Position numbers and translations under genes: made by a program
Part shown: in pieces, positions 51,001 to 60,349 of the stretch
Numbering within the stretch: position 1 is the first letter of the stretch
Layout: every line of letters starts with the position of its first letter
The notes under the pieces: model-generated
The model's input: the letters and a program-made list of their open reading frames with translations, nothing else
The model's database searches: none
What the model was told of the DNA's origin: nothing
Origin: Ifrita kowaldi
Lineage: Eukaryota; Chordata; Aves; Passeriformes; Cinclosomatidae
Length of the DNA: 64,000 nucleotides
Direction of reading: 5' to 3'
Assembly (NCBI GenBank): GCA_013398055.1
Contig: VZRS01001383.1
Span: forward strand, 4,746 to 68,745

Positions 51001-52739
51001 ACATCTATTTTTATGAAGGAGAAATGTCTGCATGGAAAGCCAAATGCTTTGTTGTTATCTGATAGTTTTAGGAAGCTGGCCTCATTTCTATTTGCTAAGA
51101 AAAATTCTGAGGTGCTGCTGATATGCCAAAAACAGGGGCCAAAGCCTTCTGCATAAAAGCATTCTGAAGGTCACTTCTTCACTATTTTGAACTTGCTGCA
51201 ACCCTTGCAGAGATGCTCTCAACTCCCTGTGTTTTTCAAGATGCTGTAGTTTTGTGCATTATGAGTTGGACACCATGGCCAGAGGGTGACCACAGCAAAA
51301 ATTTGTTCAGATCCATCTTTCCAAAGCAGTGAAAGGTCATAGAGAAGGAGGCCTTCCTTTCATCACCATTCACGCCTATCATATGTGGAGGATCCACAAA
51401 GGATCCTCTCAAAGGCCAAGCAAGCTGTTTTCTCCCTTGCTTTAACGAGGAAAACATCCATGCTGTACTGAGGAATATGGTTTGATAGTTCTTCCTCAAC
51501 TCATAGTGATTAAACAACCATTTTATTCCTCTTTTCCTGTCATGTGTTATGTTCTGCCCTCTGTCCTCTAAACCATTTTGTACCTAAAGTGTTGACATAC
51601 CATTTGGTATGAGATTATTTACACCATGGCAGGCACATATCAGTAGGAGGCACCAATTCAATATTGGTGACAGGCACACTGTGAAGATTAAATGAAAAAA
51701 CATACCAGTGCCGACATCTTTTCAATAGAGAGGTTTTGTAGATGTTAGCAGAGCAAACAAATGAAATATTGGGTGCTGGTGGGACTAAGATGAGCACACG
51801 AGTCACATATGTCTGACTTAATGTGTTAAGTTGACCACGGAGCAGCAATAAAATCTTCAGGCCACTTTACACCAGCAGGTGTTTTACATCATGACACAAA
51901 TAAGCTGGTTTATCCATGCTGCAGGATTTTTAAGCTCTTTGCTGGAGTCACTTTTTGCAGTGTCTGTAAAGCCATATTACCTAAAGCTCGCAAATTCAAA
52001 TGCCCCAGCTTCAACTGGAAAAAACTGCAGTTAAAACTACTATTTTTAGCTGGGCAGTTGAGTCCTTCATGAGGTTTGGACAGTAGATCAGGAGCTGCGT
52101 CATGACATTAAGTTGCAGCTTGGTACTAACCTTTTTCAGGACTACAGTTGACTCATTTTACCAACTCCCTTCTGTTCTTTCCCTCTTTTGAGCATGAAGT
52201 GCCCATGGTGAGGACTGTCTGTGACCATGCACTTCTGCAAGAGCTCTTCACTGGGGCCTCATTTGTAGCTGCTGCTGTAGGCAGCAGCCCAATACAAAAT
52301 ATTTTAAAACATTATCCAGCACCTACATACCTTTAACTTTTAAACTCTGGTACTTTATATTCTAGCCAGTCTAGAAGAGATAAAAATGGCCATATCCTGT
52401 TGGAAAAGGGGGAATCCCATCTCTACCATGGTATAATATATTTCTGGTCCTAATGAACTGTGGGTTATTGAAATTTAAACCAGTCATTAGCCCAGGACTG
52501 AACATTACATGTCCTGGGAATCAGTCCAATGTAATTTGGGGGTGGGAGGGTAGCTCAGAATTCCAGGTTTGTGAGGAAAGCAAGAAATATTTTCCTGGCA
52601 GGTTTGTTTAAAAAAAAAATGGCAGCTGTTCTTAATTGCTGGGAGGGTCAGATTGTTAAAAACAGTCCCAGTGGAAATGGATTAGTGTATGGGAGGATGT
52701 CAAGGTGCAAGATAAATGAATTTAGTCTCTAGTCTGATG

Positions 52740-52910
52740 GTTTATTATCTGGATAGGAACTCCGTGTACTGCGTGTATGCACACGCAAAACACCCGATGT
52801 TATGGATTGGTGTGAAGGCATTATTGTTGACGTGACTTTGGAATGACAGCATTATTCATGAAAACTAAAGCTGTAAGTGAGTTACGCAAGTTACAGAAAC
52901 TGAGTGCAAG
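52740..52910. promoter_or_regulatory. Candidate conserved non-coding element with CpG-bearing core
   Basis: CGTGTACTGCGTGTATGCAC and ACACGCAAAACACCCGATG bring five CpGs within 50 bp. They are followed by two GCATTATT blocks about 30 bp apart (near 52819 and 52849) and a TGACGTGA CRE-like string. No frame or repeat explains the segment. Confidence 0.25.
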
Positions 52911-53639
52911 TAAGCTCTTTCCATCAACACCACAGGCTGTATGTTTCCTTTAGGACATAATATTTTTCATGAAAATGATTCTAGAAATGTATAAGCTATT
53001 TAAAATGGCCATGTGTTTTCTCTCTAGTTTATGTTTCTCTCTCTGAAAAGTCAGATTTTCTCTCAAAGTGTATCATGAACCTGTATCCTTCAGAAAACAG
53101 AATGATTCTTATATATTAGCTATCTCAAAAATCAGCATATAAAACACAGGACCTGGAGTTTGTTCACATTGGAATATCATTATCTCCTTCTAGAAGACAC
53201 TTCAATTAATGTTGTTTCTATTATCAGACTTGTTTAACACGGCCTGGCTGTACATCACATCCAAGCCTTTCAGATTTCAGAATCAGTTCTGCTGAAAGAG
53301 GTCAGGTTACTGCAGTGCAGAAATCTGACTGAAGAAAAAGATTATGTTTGTCTATAAACAGGAACAGTATTTACATAATGTAACTGAGGTCTTACCATGA
53401 TGACATTCAGTTTTTGGTTCATCTTATGCATAAGGACCATCAGGCACAATTAGAGGAGGTGTCTCTGTCAGACAGAGATAGTTCTGTTTAAATGGTCAGT
53501 GCTACCAGGAGGTTAATAGATGTGACCAGTGTAATGTCTGCATTTGGAGCCAAAACCAGAGCCTGCTGGTAAGATCCTGATACATTCAAGTACATGCTAA
53601 ATCACTCACCGACCTGGCTGGGGTGAGGGGAAAGGGCAA

Positions 53640-54389
53640 ATCTTCAGCTTGATGCTGCTAGACCTGCTCTTCATCCAGAGCCAGGCAGCAGCTCCTGCCT
53701 CTTTTGCCACTTTCTGCTCCATTTCTTCTCTGTGTTCATGCCATGTTGGCCCTTAGCCAGGGCTTCCTCATTTTCTCTGCAGCCTCTCATGAGAGACTTG
53801 GTTCTGCTTAAAGTAAAGCAAAAAAATTAGGAAAGCAACTTTGTCATTTTTCCTACTGATTATTCTAATGAATTTTTCCACTCAAAGCCACCTGCAATTC
53901 TCTGAGTGACTCAAGTACTTTTTAAACATTTGCTGCTGTTCCACATTTCAGCTTAGAATCACAGATCACATGAAATTGTACTTTCCTACTAACAGTTCTA
54001 CTACCCCCTTATTTCCATCTGAGTTCTTAGAAGGCCTTGTGTACTGTTGCTTTCCTGTTTATCAGTTTATTGACAGTGAATTCCTTTGATGATTTTTTCC
54101 GATATCCCAACCTTACTGATGACTCCTAACACATTGTTTACAATTTTCCTCTAATAAATATATTGTCCATCACTTCTCAAGGATGACAAAATGATTCATC
54201 CAATTTTCTGACACAGTTCCCAACTGAGACAAAAACAAACATACTGTTAGTATTTTCAGCTGTATTTATGACTCATCATCTTATACCTTCCCTTTTACCA
54301 CGAGAATTCCCAAATTCCTTAATATCTGGTTCTTTCCTTGCACTGGACTCTACTTCAGTTTTCTGAAAGCTACCATATTGTCTTAAATA
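53640..54389 (-). mobile_element. Probable continuation of antisense CR1-type LINE
   Basis: This pyrimidine-rich plus strand is contiguous with the well-supported endonuclease region above 54390. In the element's sense it would lie downstream of the endonuclease, where the linker and reverse transcriptase begin. I see no single diagnostic motif, so this extension rests on position and composition. Confidence 0.35.
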
Positions 54390-54935
54390 ACATCTTGAAC
54401 CTTGCAGTCTAACTGTACTAGCTTTTAAATGGCTTTCTATTTTGTATTTTCTTAAGATGCATTCATTCCTCTGTGACTCCTGGGATGCCTAAGAAGCCTC
54501 CATGCTGAGTGTAAGGACTTTAATTTCCTCACTTTTGACTGTAGGGTTTTTTAACTAACTTTCCCCTTGAAAAAATTTCATTATCAAAAGTTTAGTGTCA
54601 CAGTCCCACATTTGATTCAATCACTCCCTTGAGAATGCTGAACTTAATTATACTGTGGTCACTATTAATTAGTGGCTCAGCGATAGTTACTTTATGAACC
54701 AACACTTGTATATTACATAGGACCGAGTAACATTCCCTCATGTGTGCTGTAGAACCAACTGCTATAAAAATTATAGTCTGAGAGGTCAAGAAGTTCTCTC
54801 TCTAAATCGTCCATTGGAAAGGATAAATTTCTATGCAGATAATTGAAATTCCCCATTACAACCATTTCTCAGTCTTGGTTGCCCTACTTGCGCCTGCTGA
54901 CACTTCACACCTCAACATTAATAAAATGTTTTTGA
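54390..54935 (-). mobile_element. Antisense CR1-type LINE ORF2 endonuclease region (fossil)
   Basis: The minus strand keeps two signature motifs of the APE-type endonuclease of CR1-group LINEs in the right order. The first, at 54862 down to about 54829, reads VVMGNFNYLH, corresponding to the family's V-MGDFNYP- with the catalytic Asp changed to Asn. Downstream in the element, EPLINSDHSIIKFSIL holds the SDH catalytic triplet at 54663 down to 54655. About 60 residues lie between them, as expected for the family. Plus-strand blocks such as ACTGTGGTCACTATTAATTA and TGAAATTCCCCATTACAACC match the reverse complement of reptile/bird elements. Stops, frame changes and the lost Asp show it is inactive. 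Confidence 0.85.
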
Positions 54936-55139
54936 AAAGTAGGAAATTCTGTCACAGGTTATTAAAACGGTAACATGTGCTTTCATACTGACTTGAATTC
55001 CAATATCAGAATTCTCTTCAGGGCAAAAGGTTTGAAAATGTTGGAAAAAAGTGTAATATTCCTGTGAAGTTCTCTAGCAACAATGCTCAATATTATTTTA
55101 ATTATTGGACCATTAATAGCTTAAAAACTGCACTAGTAT

Positions 55140-55440
55140 TCTAATAAAAAGAAATATTTTGCTGCATCTACTGTATTAATTCTCCCTGTGCTGACTTCTA
55201 TATTCACTGAATTCTTTGCATTATTATGATATAGTGCTATTTCTTCTTTTTTATGATCTATTACTCTCCCTACAGCTGATGGGTAACCTTGTACTCTGTA
55301 AGAACTTCTCATGCTATACTAATATGATAAGAAACCTCATTCACAGATGTTCAAAATACAGACATCTTATATTAACCTTTCCAGATAGTCTTTTTAATTT
55401 CATACTCTTTTTTTTGAAAATATGTCTACTTTTTCTAACT
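55140..55440 (-). mobile_element. Possible 5'-ward continuation of the antisense LINE
   Basis: The plus strand continues in the same style (for example TGCTGACTTCTATATTCACTG and ATTATTATGATATAGTGCTA). In the element's sense this would be the start of the endonuclease or the region upstream of it. A 105-codon plus-strand frame (55216-55533) would then be an antisense artefact. Support is composition and position, without a diagnostic motif. Confidence 0.35.
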
Positions 55441-56535
55441 ATTATCTCAGATTGTTGTGTTGGCAGGGGAAAAAAAAGAAAACCTGTTAGTTTTTTACTG
55501 TACATTTGTAACATAACTGTAATTACATTTTAATTGTTTCCTGGAGTTAAAGAGATTAAATTGTTTAAAATTATTTCTGTACTGATGACTTTTTGTTTTG
55601 AAGTACTGTTCTGACAAATCTGATTTCAGTGATTTTAGACACTGGTACATCCAGTGAGATTGTGGCCATGATCCCACTAGGAAGCAGCCACATGCTCACA
55701 AAAACAGCAAAGATACCATTTTCAAAAGAGATGGCTGAAAGATCAAACTCTCAGGGGAGCTGGACTTTAACCAGTCATGTCCAATGTGCTGATACACCAC
55801 CACTCATAATTTAGAGGACTCTGCTGATTCTGGTACGTGGTGTCTTTCCTGTCGAATTTAGCTCTGTGACTTCACAAGGCCCAACAGAGGTGTTAAATCA
55901 GGGTCTTTCACCCCTCAGGTATAATTAACATATTCAGCAGCCTAACACAATCTGTTTAAATAGAAGAAATCAGGGCAATGTGACAGAAATGGCCCTAATG
56001 CTGTCAGGAGAACCTGGCTGACTTCTATTCTTATCTCTAGTGGTCTACAATGTTCTGTGTGGTATGTTTTTCTACTTTCTCTAAAATTCTCCACATATGA
56101 CCAGTCATATACATAAAATTACTAGCATAAAACCTTATAGTGAGATTAAAATTCAGGAATTTGTCTCTCTGTGGCTAGTGTTTGATACCTAGTCAGTGAG
56201 AAAGTACAGAGCTGCCTTCTAGATTCTGATAACAAATGCTTTGTTTTGGGAATGTTTATATCTAAAAGGCTCATCCAGCCCACAATACAGATAGTTATGA
56301 TTTAAATTTCAGATTGTAAAATTCCTTCCCAAAATAAAATATACACACACCTCCCAAAAAGGGAAAAAAAAAGAAAAAGAGCAGAGGTTTGGATATTAAC
56401 ATTGCATTTTAACAAGATATCTTCCAAAGACAGAAAAGGGAAATAAGTCCAGTGATGGTGGAAATTCCAATGTCTCAGGTGAAAAAATGCTAATACAGCT
56501 TTTGGATATGGTTTTAACCTTTGTCAAGGAGGAAA

Positions 56536-56571
56536 TGGAAAATTAAGAGGTTCTTGGAAAATGAAGAGGTT
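56536..56571. repeat. 17-bp tandem-like duplication, 19-bp period
   Basis: TGGAAAATTAAGAGGTT and TGGAAAATGAAGAGGTT differ at one position. This is a local duplication. Confidence 0.8.
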
Positions 56572-57025
56572 TTGACTGAAGACCAAGACACTGACTCCAA
56601 AGACCTGAAATTCTGCAAAGGCTATTGCCAGCTTGCGTCAGTGAGAACAAGTGGAAACAAACCAAAGAAATTTATCTAGTTACATTGGCAGCTAAACTTA
56701 AGAGAGAAAGAAAAATGTGTTTATTCTTAAATTTTGTAATTACGACGCCTCAGCAGCTTTTCTCTTTCACTGTGGCCCTGATTTTCCATTCCCTTAAAAT
56801 ATTTTTTTTCTGTTTTTATTTTCTTTCCCTTAGTTTTTGCATTATCAAAGGAGTCCAAAAGTGTCTTTGTTTTCATTTATGTAACAAAGGGGTTAATATT
56901 CCTGATGTTTTCTCTGCTGAGATGCTGAACAGGGTCACCAGATGTGATTCATAAGTTGTTCTTGCATGAGGCTTAGCAAAAGCACAGCTGTGGTTACACA
57001 CTGGGGGTGGAGGGAAAGGGGAAGA

Positions 57026-57092
57026 GATCCTGACCCCATTGGAGTCAACGGGAGTTTTACTATTTACTTCCACGACATCAGAAATTCACCCC
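57026..57092. repeat. Old palindromic repeat of the CCCATTGAAGTCAATGGGAG type
   Basis: The blocks GATCCTGACCCCATT, GGAGTCAACGGGAGTTTTAC, TATTTACTTCC and CAGAAATTCACCCC follow the order of a fold-back repeat that I recall as frequent in reptile and bird genomes (GATCCTG..CCCATTGAAGTCAATGGGAG, then a second ATTGACTTCAATGGGAG arm). The left half is well kept and the right half is decayed. The family name is not assigned. Confidence 0.6.
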
Positions 57093-58069
57093 AAGTACTA
57101 CGTGGTTCTTGTTGTTTGTTTTTCTTTTTTCAAAAGGATCCTTACTGTCACTATTGCTAGATTTCATAGAGATTAGATGTGAATCAATAATGGATTTAAT
57201 TATTATTATAACCACCAATCTACAATATTGGATGACAAGTAAAATATGACTAAAAGCTTTGCCTCATGACAAAACCTTGTTTTGTTAGAGAAAATGGGGA
57301 GGTTCATCCTTTTTTTCATCATAGTATTTATTTTCCTGAAAAAATATTTGCATCTGAATATGAGCATCAGAGAAAAATAGTTTACTCTAGTTTAAGTCTT
57401 CACACACTCCCAAGCTCTCTGTTTTCTGCTTCAGAATTTTACAGTGTTTTGAAAAATAATCTAACTTTTTGATTGGCAGGAGCAAAGACTTAGATGCCAC
57501 TAACACTATATGTAGGACCTTCACTGAACTTGGTTCCATGTCTGTTTCTTAAATATGAAAAACTCAAAATTTAACACAACCAAAGACTTAACAGAATCTA
57601 CTTTTACCAGTGCTTTCATGCTAAGCTGATTCTGTGTACATTTCTATTAGCTAAACGCAAAAAAATTAACTTAGCTAGAACTGTGGCTAAAGTAGCTTCA
57701 GAAAATCTTATAAATACATGCATATATGAGGAACATAACTGCAGATGAGGAAATCAGAACTATGTTAAGAAGGAACTTAGATTTTGAAAAGGATCTTTCC
57801 TACATCAATTTCTACCACTTTCCACTTATGTGTAAACTAGTCCGTGATGGTCATTTCCTGTGGTCTTAGCTCTTCCTATTCTTCTATCTACAAAAGGTAA
57901 GGTTTTGATATGAGATTTTCTAATCCCTCAGTGGAAGTGGGTGCTCCATGGTCTCTGTAAGTGTTGAACAGGCACACATATGAGACTGGAAATGTGATTA
58001 CATAGGGACACACTCAGCTTGGATTACTAGTTGTCGTCTTGTACTTGAATTCAGCTATGAGATTGTAGA

Positions 58070-58105
58070 CTGCAAAGCAGATAGATAAGTTCATCTGCTT
58101 TGCAG
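58070..58105. repeat. Perfect 13-bp hairpin, 10-nt loop
   Basis: CTGCAAAGCAGAT (58070-58082) is the exact reverse complement of ATCTGCTTTGCAG (58093-58105), with loop AGATAAGTTC. It is the longest perfect short-loop inverted repeat I found. The stem does not obviously extend, which makes it shorter than a typical miRNA precursor. Confidence 0.8.
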
Positions 58106-58565
58106 AGCTTTATAAACTACAGTGACATTTCTTTTGCTTCCAATTTCTTGGTTTAACAGGGATGAATAAAGTTCATTGACAACAAAGGATATTTTTTCTT
58201 AACAATAAACATTTTCTGTCCAAAATATACAGCCTGATAGGAAAAATAGAGTCCACCTTGGAATACTTCCATAAAATATTAGTACATGTGAATATCTTTC
58301 ATATATTCACTAATTTACTTACTTTACATGCAAACATTAGTACAATGTTTTCGCCTCAGTACTCAGGATGGTCCTTCTTTCAAACACAGACACAAATGCA
58401 ATCAACACTCATTAGACAACTGCTGAAGGGCAATCATCTAATCTTTCTCAATCACACCCCAGGTAACTGCAATGACCTGAAGGGCAGCTGCTGGCTGTTT
58501 CAACAAAGAATGTGAAAACCGGAATATGTGCTTCCAGTGTCTGATTTTCTAAGATAATTGAAGAA

Positions 58566-58620
58566 ATATGCATGTTTTATATATATATAATGTCTTCACT
58601 AGTATATTAAGCATGCATAT
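58566..58620. repeat. Long imperfect hairpin with ATATGCATG arms
   Basis: ATATGCATG (58566-58574) pairs exactly with CATGCATAT (58612-58620). Pairing can continue inwards for about nine more positions with one wobble and one mismatch, giving a ~18-bp stem and a ~17-nt loop. Part of the stem is a (TA) run, so slippage origin is possible. Confidence 0.5.
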
Positions 58621-59604
58621 AGCTGTTCTGACTCCATAACACTAAACTTCCTAGCCTTTGAAAAAGAAATGACCAAATGTAAACTCCCTGCTAATCCTGG
58701 ACCTTTGCTAAATTCCAGGTTGAACCTAGGAACTGCTTGATAAAAGCACATGCTGACCAGGGCCAAAACAATTTAGGTACTGTTCTAGCAATTTAGCAAT
58801 GTATAAATGTCTGATTTCCAGTATCCAGGAAGTTCCTTGGCTCTGTTTAATTTCATATAAAGGTGGAACTGGCATTTGCTTATGTACATGCACCTTTCTG
58901 TGACATAATAACGTATCAATTTCTGTATTTCAGTTATATTCTGCAGCACAGTGAACACCAGACCCTTCCCAGCAAACTACAAAAAACTCACTTCACAATG
59001 ACCCAAAATCAAGTCACTACTTAACCAGATGGGATATTTTTAATGTTCTGAAGTTCAGTGGATAAAATAATCTTTGGCTCTTACATAGGACCATTCATCC
59101 AAGCATTTCAAGAAACTTGGAGGCACTAAGCAAGGAAAAAGTTTCCTTTGGGAGCAGCTGGAAGACTGTGTAAAGAAAGCAGTTCAAATCATTATAAAAG
59201 TTATTAACAACAAGGAAAAAACCTGCTTCCAACGGAACTGTTAGGCTCTGATATGTTTCATTCTTGTTACTACACTAGTTTTGCTGGGAAATAACAATTC
59301 ACACTACCTTCTTTATAATAAGCATTTTGTCATCATGAAGGCAAATGTAATACCTTAGTTGTTACTTTGCACTCTGAAAATTTATTGAACATTGAAGAGA
59401 GGACAGTGTAAAAGACTTTGAGATGTTGTCCATCAGTCTGGTATCTGTGCTCACGATGGAGACCTGGAGTGCAGAAGGAGGAAATAATTCACCATCCACT
59501 CATCTGGGGCAGATGAATCTGTTCCAGTGCCCAGAAGAGGGATTTTGAAAGGTATTTACATATGTTCTGATGTAAGATTCTATTGCTAAAACATTTTATT
59601 CTAG

Positions 59605-59774
59605 CTCTGGACACCGTCAGCCTCCAGTTCAGTCTGATATTCCATGGCAGGAAGGACCACGCTAAGATCCTGTCCAGGAAGGCTGAGTTTCCAATGCCTG
59701 ATAATTGGCATCAGGGACCGCCTAGACACATCATCCCTGAAGGAGTTATTGCCTGCTGGTGGGTGGAGGAGCAG
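59605..59774 (+). other. Candidate exon, gene not recognised
   Basis: A plausible acceptor (TTGCTAAAACATTTTATTCTAG, AG at 59603-59604, possible branch point CTAAAAC) and a donor (GAGCAG|GTAATC after 59774) bound a 170-base GC-richer segment. Of the three plus frames only the one entered at phase 2 is fully open. It contains KDHAKILSRKAEFPMPDNWH and ends VEEQ at the donor. No domain is recognised. Antisense frames (59601-59837, 59711-59962) are also open, as is common in GC-richer patches. An AATAAA lies downstream at about 60021. It may be a lncRNA exon or a chance arrangement. Confidence 0.2.
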
Positions 59775-60159
59775 GTAATCTCTGAGGACAGGAGGGAAGG
59801 TGGCAAATAAGCAGCAGTGGCACATTGCATCAACCAAAGAAGACTTTTGACTCCACTCCCAGTGAGGTCATGCCAGTGGATAAGTGGAATGAGCCTCAGC
59901 CCAGGCAGTAGAAGCCAGATTTTATTTTCCGTTGAAGTTTTTACCTCACAAATCCATAGCAAGTCATCTCCTCACCAGGAACTTTTCCAAGGGGAGGAGC
60001 AGAGGGCTGGTTCTCAGTTTAATAAATGCATGTGTCTGGACAACTCCTTTTTGAGTGGCTCATTTTCCTTTTTTCCTCCTGCTGTTCTATAGCAATGTCA
60101 CACTCTGTGAGGGCACATGCACGTATTTGTACAAACCCCCACTTTTGCAGGTAGTATCT

Positions 60160-60348
60160 CTCTCTTCAGCAGCTACCCAAAGCCAGGACACACAGGCACT
60201 CACTGCACATGCAGTGTAATCTGCACAGCACAGAGAGACGCTCCAACCCAGCCNCTCTCTTCATCAGCTACCCAAAGCCAGGACACACAGGCACTCACTG
60301 CACATGCAGTGTAATCTGCACAGCACAGAGAGACGCTCCAACCCAGCC
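60160..60348. repeat. 94-bp direct duplication separated by one N
   Basis: Copy 1 spans 60160-60253 and copy 2 spans 60255-60348. They are identical except at 60169 (G) against 60264 (T), and a single N sits between them. GC content is well above background. Each copy carries a CACTGCA/TGCAGTG inverted repeat with a 2-nt loop (60201-60216 and 60296-60311). This is either a minisatellite whose copy number is unresolved or an assembly join that repeats an overlapping read end. Confidence 0.95.
60254..60254. other. Single-N assembly gap or ambiguous base
   Basis: One N exactly at the junction of the two 94-bp copies. The translated frame through it (60117-60314) is not meaningful. Confidence 0.95.
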
Positions 60349-60349
60349 T

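Larger units (their letters stand above)
49770..53639. other. Non-coding stretch between two antisense LINE fragments
   Basis: It includes an AT-rich low-complexity run at 49995-50090 and two segments with regulatory-like texture (50500-51000, 52740-52910). An antisense frame of 93 codons (51236-51517) has no recognised product. I could not find LINE sequence bridging the two flanking antisense fragments. Confidence 0.5.
55445..59604. other. Non-coding stretch with small structured repeats
   Basis: Frames up to 109 codons (56625-56954) lack recognisable products. It contains a 19-bp-period duplication (56536-56571), a fold-back repeat (57026-57092) and two clean hairpins (58070-58105, 58566-58620). 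Confidence 0.55.

Noticed and set aside
51236..51517. 93-codon minus-strand frame resembling a real protein in composition
   Set aside because: No motif of a transposase, polymerase or cellular family could be recognised; left as unexplained single-copy sequence.
53462..53478. 17-nt palindrome TCTCTGTC-A-GACAGAGA
   Set aside because: Short and without context; expected by chance in 64 kb.
55216..55533. 105-codon plus-strand frame, hydrophobic
   Set aside because: Lies in what is probably the antisense strand of an old LINE and reads as T-rich low-complexity phenylalanine and leucine.
60117..60314. Frame across the single N in the 94-bp repeat
   Set aside because: It spans an ambiguous base at a doubtful junction; the repeated residues only reflect the duplicated DNA.
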